Source: Bog-473 sp035551835
GTDB lineage: Bacteria > Actinomycetota > Acidimicrobiia > Acidimicrobiales > RAAP-2
Direction: 5' to 3'
Length of the DNA stretch: 64,000 bases
Assembly (NCBI GenBank): GCA_035551835.1
Contig: DASZMN010000014.1
Coordinates: forward strand, 61,262 to 125,261
The notes below the pieces were generated by a model. The model had not been told where the DNA came from, did no database searches, and saw only the letters and a program-made list of their open reading frames with translations. The position numbers and the translations under genes are program-made. Of the stretch, positions 61,760-64,000 are shown in pieces. Each line of letters opens with the position of its first letter. The stretch's first letter is position 1.

Positions 61760-62522
61760 CCCGGCGCAGCGCGAGGGGCGCCGCCACGGCGGCGGCCAGG
61801 ACCGCTACGGCCAGCACCGCCCAGCCGACGTCGCCGAGCGAGACGCCGCCCGCCGGGGACTTCGCCGCCCGGGGGCCGGCGGCGGCCACCATGGAGACGT
61901 ATTGGGCCTTCGCGAGACGCCCCGCCTCGGCGGGGGTGATCGGGTCCGCGTTGCCCGACGCCCCCGAGACGAAGATGAGGAGCGCGACCGAGCTCCCCAC
62001 GCGCAGGGTGATCGCCTGCCCGACCCCCGCCTCGGTGGCGGACGCGAAGTACGTCGTGCGCCGCGCGCCCGGGACCCCGGCCAGCGCTCCGGTGCCGACG
62101 ACCTCGCCGCCGGACAGCGCGCGGCGTGCCAGGTCGAGGTAGGCCTGGGCTCGGGCCGTGGTCGAGAAGCGGACGACGAGATCCTGCGCCTGGTTGGGCC
62201 CCGCCGCATCCCGCCAAGTCCGCTGGTAGGTCCCGGTGCTGCCGCCCAGCCGCGCCAGCGCTCCCGATCCCGCCGAGGCGCCCGGCGAGCCCGCGGGAAG
62301 CTGGCCGGCCTGGAGCGGACCCTGCGCCGTCACGATGTAGCCCGCACCGAGCGTGCCGAGCACGATGGCGCGGAGCGCAGGCCTCGGCGGCGCCGTCGCC
62401 GTGGCCGGGGCCGCACCGACGGCCGACGACAGCGCCAGCCCAAACGCCAGCCCCAGCGCCAGCACGGGGCCGACGACCAGCCCGCCCAGCCGCCCGGTCA
62501 CGGCGTTCCCCGGCCTCCCCAT
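61701..62522 (-). CDS. exported/membrane protein of unknown function
   Basis: A 273-residue protein. An N-terminal hydrophobic stretch (GGLVVGPVLALGLAFGLALSSAVGAA) looks like a signal peptide. A mixed domain follows (TYQRTWRDAAGPNQAQDLVVRF, YLDLARRAL, RRTTYFASATE). A C-terminal membrane helix (VGWAVLAVAVLAAAVAAPLAL) precedes a basic tail. I recognise no family. The 3' end overlaps the LipB-LipA gene by 59 bases on the opposite strand. Confidence 0.65.
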   Translation of the reverse strand: MGRPGNAVTGRLGGLVVGPVLALGLAFGLALSSAVGAAPATATAPPRPALRAIVLGTLGAGYIVTAQGPLQAGQLPAGSPGASAGSGALARLGGSTGTYQRTWRDAAGPNQAQDLVVRFSTTARAQAYLDLARRALSGGEVVGTGALAGVPGARRTTYFASATEAGVGQAITLRVGSSVALLIFVSGASGNADPITPAEAGRLAKAQYVSMVAAAGPRAAKSPAGGVSLGDVGWAVLAVAVLAAAVAAPLALRRVNPPRRTRRPLRGRDSSSG

Positions 62523-62559
62523 CGGACGCCTCCATTCGGCACTGGGCGGCGCGTCCGCG

Positions 62560-64000
62560 CTACGCGACGAAGTACTTGGCCTCGGGATGGTGACAGATGA
62601 TGGCGTCGGTCGTCTGTTCGGGGTGCAGCTGGAACCCCTCGCTGACCGTCACGCCGATGCGGTCCCCTCCCAGGAGCTCGACCACCTTGGCGTTGTCGTC
62701 CAGGTCCGGGCAGGCCGGATAGCCCCATGAGTAGCGGCCGCCGCGGTACTGCTGACGGAACAGCCCGTTCAGCGTCGGGCCGTCCTCGTCGGCGAAACCG
62801 AGCTCCTCGCGGATGCGGCGGTGCCAATACTCGGCCGTCGCCTCGGCCATCTCGACGCTGAGGCCGTGCAGGAACAGGTACTCCTGGTAGTGGTTCTCGG
62901 CGAACAGGCGCGCCGCCTCTTCGGACGCCCGGGGGCCAATGGTGCAGAGCATGAAGCTGGCGAAGTCCTCGTCGCCCGAGCCGGCCGGGCGGAAGAAGTC
63001 ACTGATGCACAGCCACGGCTCCTTGCGCTGGCGGGGGAAGGTGAAGCGCATCCACTCCGAGGACCGGGTCTCGTCTTTCCAGATCACGAGGTCGTTGCCC
63101 TCGGCATTGACGGCGAAGTGGCCGTAGGCCACCGACGGCACCAGCAGGTCGGCCTCCTTGGCCTTGCTCAGCTGTTCGCGGAGCGTCGCCCTGACGCGGT
63201 CCTTGAAGGCGGGGTCGTCTTCACCGTCCTCGGGCCGGAAGCCCCACTGGTTGCGGAACAGTGCAGTGAGGTTGAGGTACTCGGCAATGTCGTCGAGTGC
63301 GATGCCCTTGGCGACCCGGGTCCCGACGAAGGGCGGGGTGAACAGCGGGTTGTCCGCCGCCACGCCGGAGCGGTCGGGCTGCCCCTCCACCGGGGTGGTC
63401 TCCTGGGCGTCCAAGCGGCTGCGCCGGGGAACGTTCTTCTCCGAGATCTCGCGCCCGAACAACGGGTCTTCCTCGCCGTTGCGCTTCAGTTCGACCAGGC
63501 GGTCCATGGTGCGCAGCCCCTCGAACGCGTCGCGCCCGTAGAAGAGCCGCCCGTCGTACACCTCGCGCAGGTCGCGCTCGACGTAGGTGCGGGTCAGGGC
63601 GGCGCCACCCAACAGGACGGGGACGTTCGACAGGGAGCGCCCGTTGAGCTCGAGAAGGTTCTCGCGCATGATGAGCGTCGACTTCACGAGCAGCCCGCTC
63701 ATGCCGATGGCGTCGGCCTCGTGCTCCTCGACGGCGGCGATCATTTCGTTGATGCCGATCTTGATCCCGAGGTTGACCACCACGTAGCCGTTGTTGGTCA
63801 GGATGATGTCGACCAGGTTCTTGCCGATATCGTGCACGTCGCCCTTCACCGTGGCCAGGACGACGGTGCCCTTGCCGCCCTGGTCCGACTTCTCCATGTG
63901 CGGCTCCAGGAAGGCGACCGCGGCCTTCATCGTCTCGGCCGACTGCAGCACGAAGGGCAGCTGCATCTCGCCCGACGCGAAGCGCTCGCCCACGACCTTC
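62560..64000 (-). CDS. metH: methionine synthase (cobalamin-dependent), 3' part
   Basis: The visible 480 residues are the end of MetH; the gene starts beyond the window. The cobalamin-binding domain has GDVHDIGKNLVDIILTNNGY (His ligand), IGMSGLLVKSTLIM and LLGGAALTRTYVE. The C-terminal activation domain has DIAEYLNLTALFRNQWGF and the SAM-binding RGGRYSWGYPACPDLDD, then a standard end. The enzyme methylates homocysteine from methyltetrahydrofolate. A GTG at 63993 is internal valine, not a start. Confidence 0.95.
   Translation of the reverse strand, partial: KVVGERFASGEMQLPFVLQSAETMKAAVAFLEPHMEKSDQGGKGTVVLATVKGDVHDIGKNLVDIILTNNGYVVVNLGIKIGINEMIAAVEEHEADAIGMSGLLVKSTLIMRENLLELNGRSLSNVPVLLGGAALTRTYVERDLREVYDGRLFYGRDAFEGLRTMDRLVELKRNGEEDPLFGREISEKNVPRRSRLDAQETTPVEGQPDRSGVAADNPLFTPPFVGTRVAKGIALDDIAEYLNLTALFRNQWGFRPEDGEDDPAFKDRVRATLREQLSKAKEADLLVPSVAYGHFAVNAEGNDLVIWKDETRSSEWMRFTFPRQRKEPWLCISDFFRPAGSGDEDFASFMLCTIGPRASEEAARLFAENHYQEYLFLHGLSVEMAEATAEYWHRRIREELGFADEDGPTLNGLFRQQYRGGRYSWGYPACPDLDDNAKVVELLGGDRIGVTVSEGFQLHPEQTTDAIICHHPEAKYFVA

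Overview
The window is one contiguous piece of a very GC-rich, gene-dense chromosome. Short ATGA/GTGA overlaps and GTG starts are frequent. The gene content points to a free-living actinobacterium, probably near the Acidimicrobiia: SUF genes with SufU, DprE1/UbiA-type decaprenyl-phospho-arabinose genes, an AceE-type pyruvate dehydrogenase, many acyl-CoA enzymes, and KstR-like operators. The placement is inferred from gene families; no rRNA or tRNA gene was seen.

1-12.4 kb: a CocE-type hydrolase (cut by the window edge), an epoxide-hydrolase-like enzyme and an acyl-CoA dehydrogenase lead into what looks like a sterol side-chain beta-oxidation cluster. It holds a FadA5-like thiolase, an EchA19-like hydratase, a hot-dog thioesterase, an acyl-CoA synthetase and an Hsd4A-like dehydrogenase. 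Two sites matching the mycobacterial KstR consensus (TnnAACnnGTTnnA) lie at 4638-4653, before the thiolase, and at 11402-11415, between the divergent synthetase and dehydrogenase. Two methyltransferases and a GNAT protein sit in between; one methyltransferase has a stop at codon 3 of its apparent original frame.

12.5-29.4 kb: mixed housekeeping and lipid genes. These include a divergent Lgt, a secreted NlpC/P60 peptidase, dienelactone hydrolase, a CitE-like lyase, a second acyl-CoA dehydrogenase, MaoC, MutY, a metallo-hydrolase, an HsaB-like flavin reductase, an RmlC-like epimerase, an LLM oxidoreductase, a RodZ-C-like membrane protein and a protease II-type peptidase.

29.5-46 kb: iron-sulfur assembly. 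sufB and a small four-cysteine protein are separated from sufD-Rieske-sufC by about 8 kb. Most of that gap is an accessory segment (about 31.3-38.2 kb) with lower GC in places, a decayed pentapeptide-repeat gene, an ECF42-type sigma factor with its DGPF partner, a DHFR-like protein and a decayed TnpB. A second SUF operon, sufC2-sufS-sufU, lies on the minus strand after an LCP protein, so there are two different SufC ATPases.

46-64 kb: a glyoxalase-II-like enzyme, an acyl-CoA dehydrogenase and an alpha/beta hydrolase lacking the nucleophile. Then come UbiA and DprE1 for decaprenyl-phospho-arabinose, ThiE, a HhH-GPD glycosylase and a cysteine-free Rrf2 regulator. The 2-oxoacid dehydrogenase and lipoate block follows: AceE, RNase H, Lpd, E2, and a single-chain LipB-LipA fusion. 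The window ends inside methionine synthase MetH.
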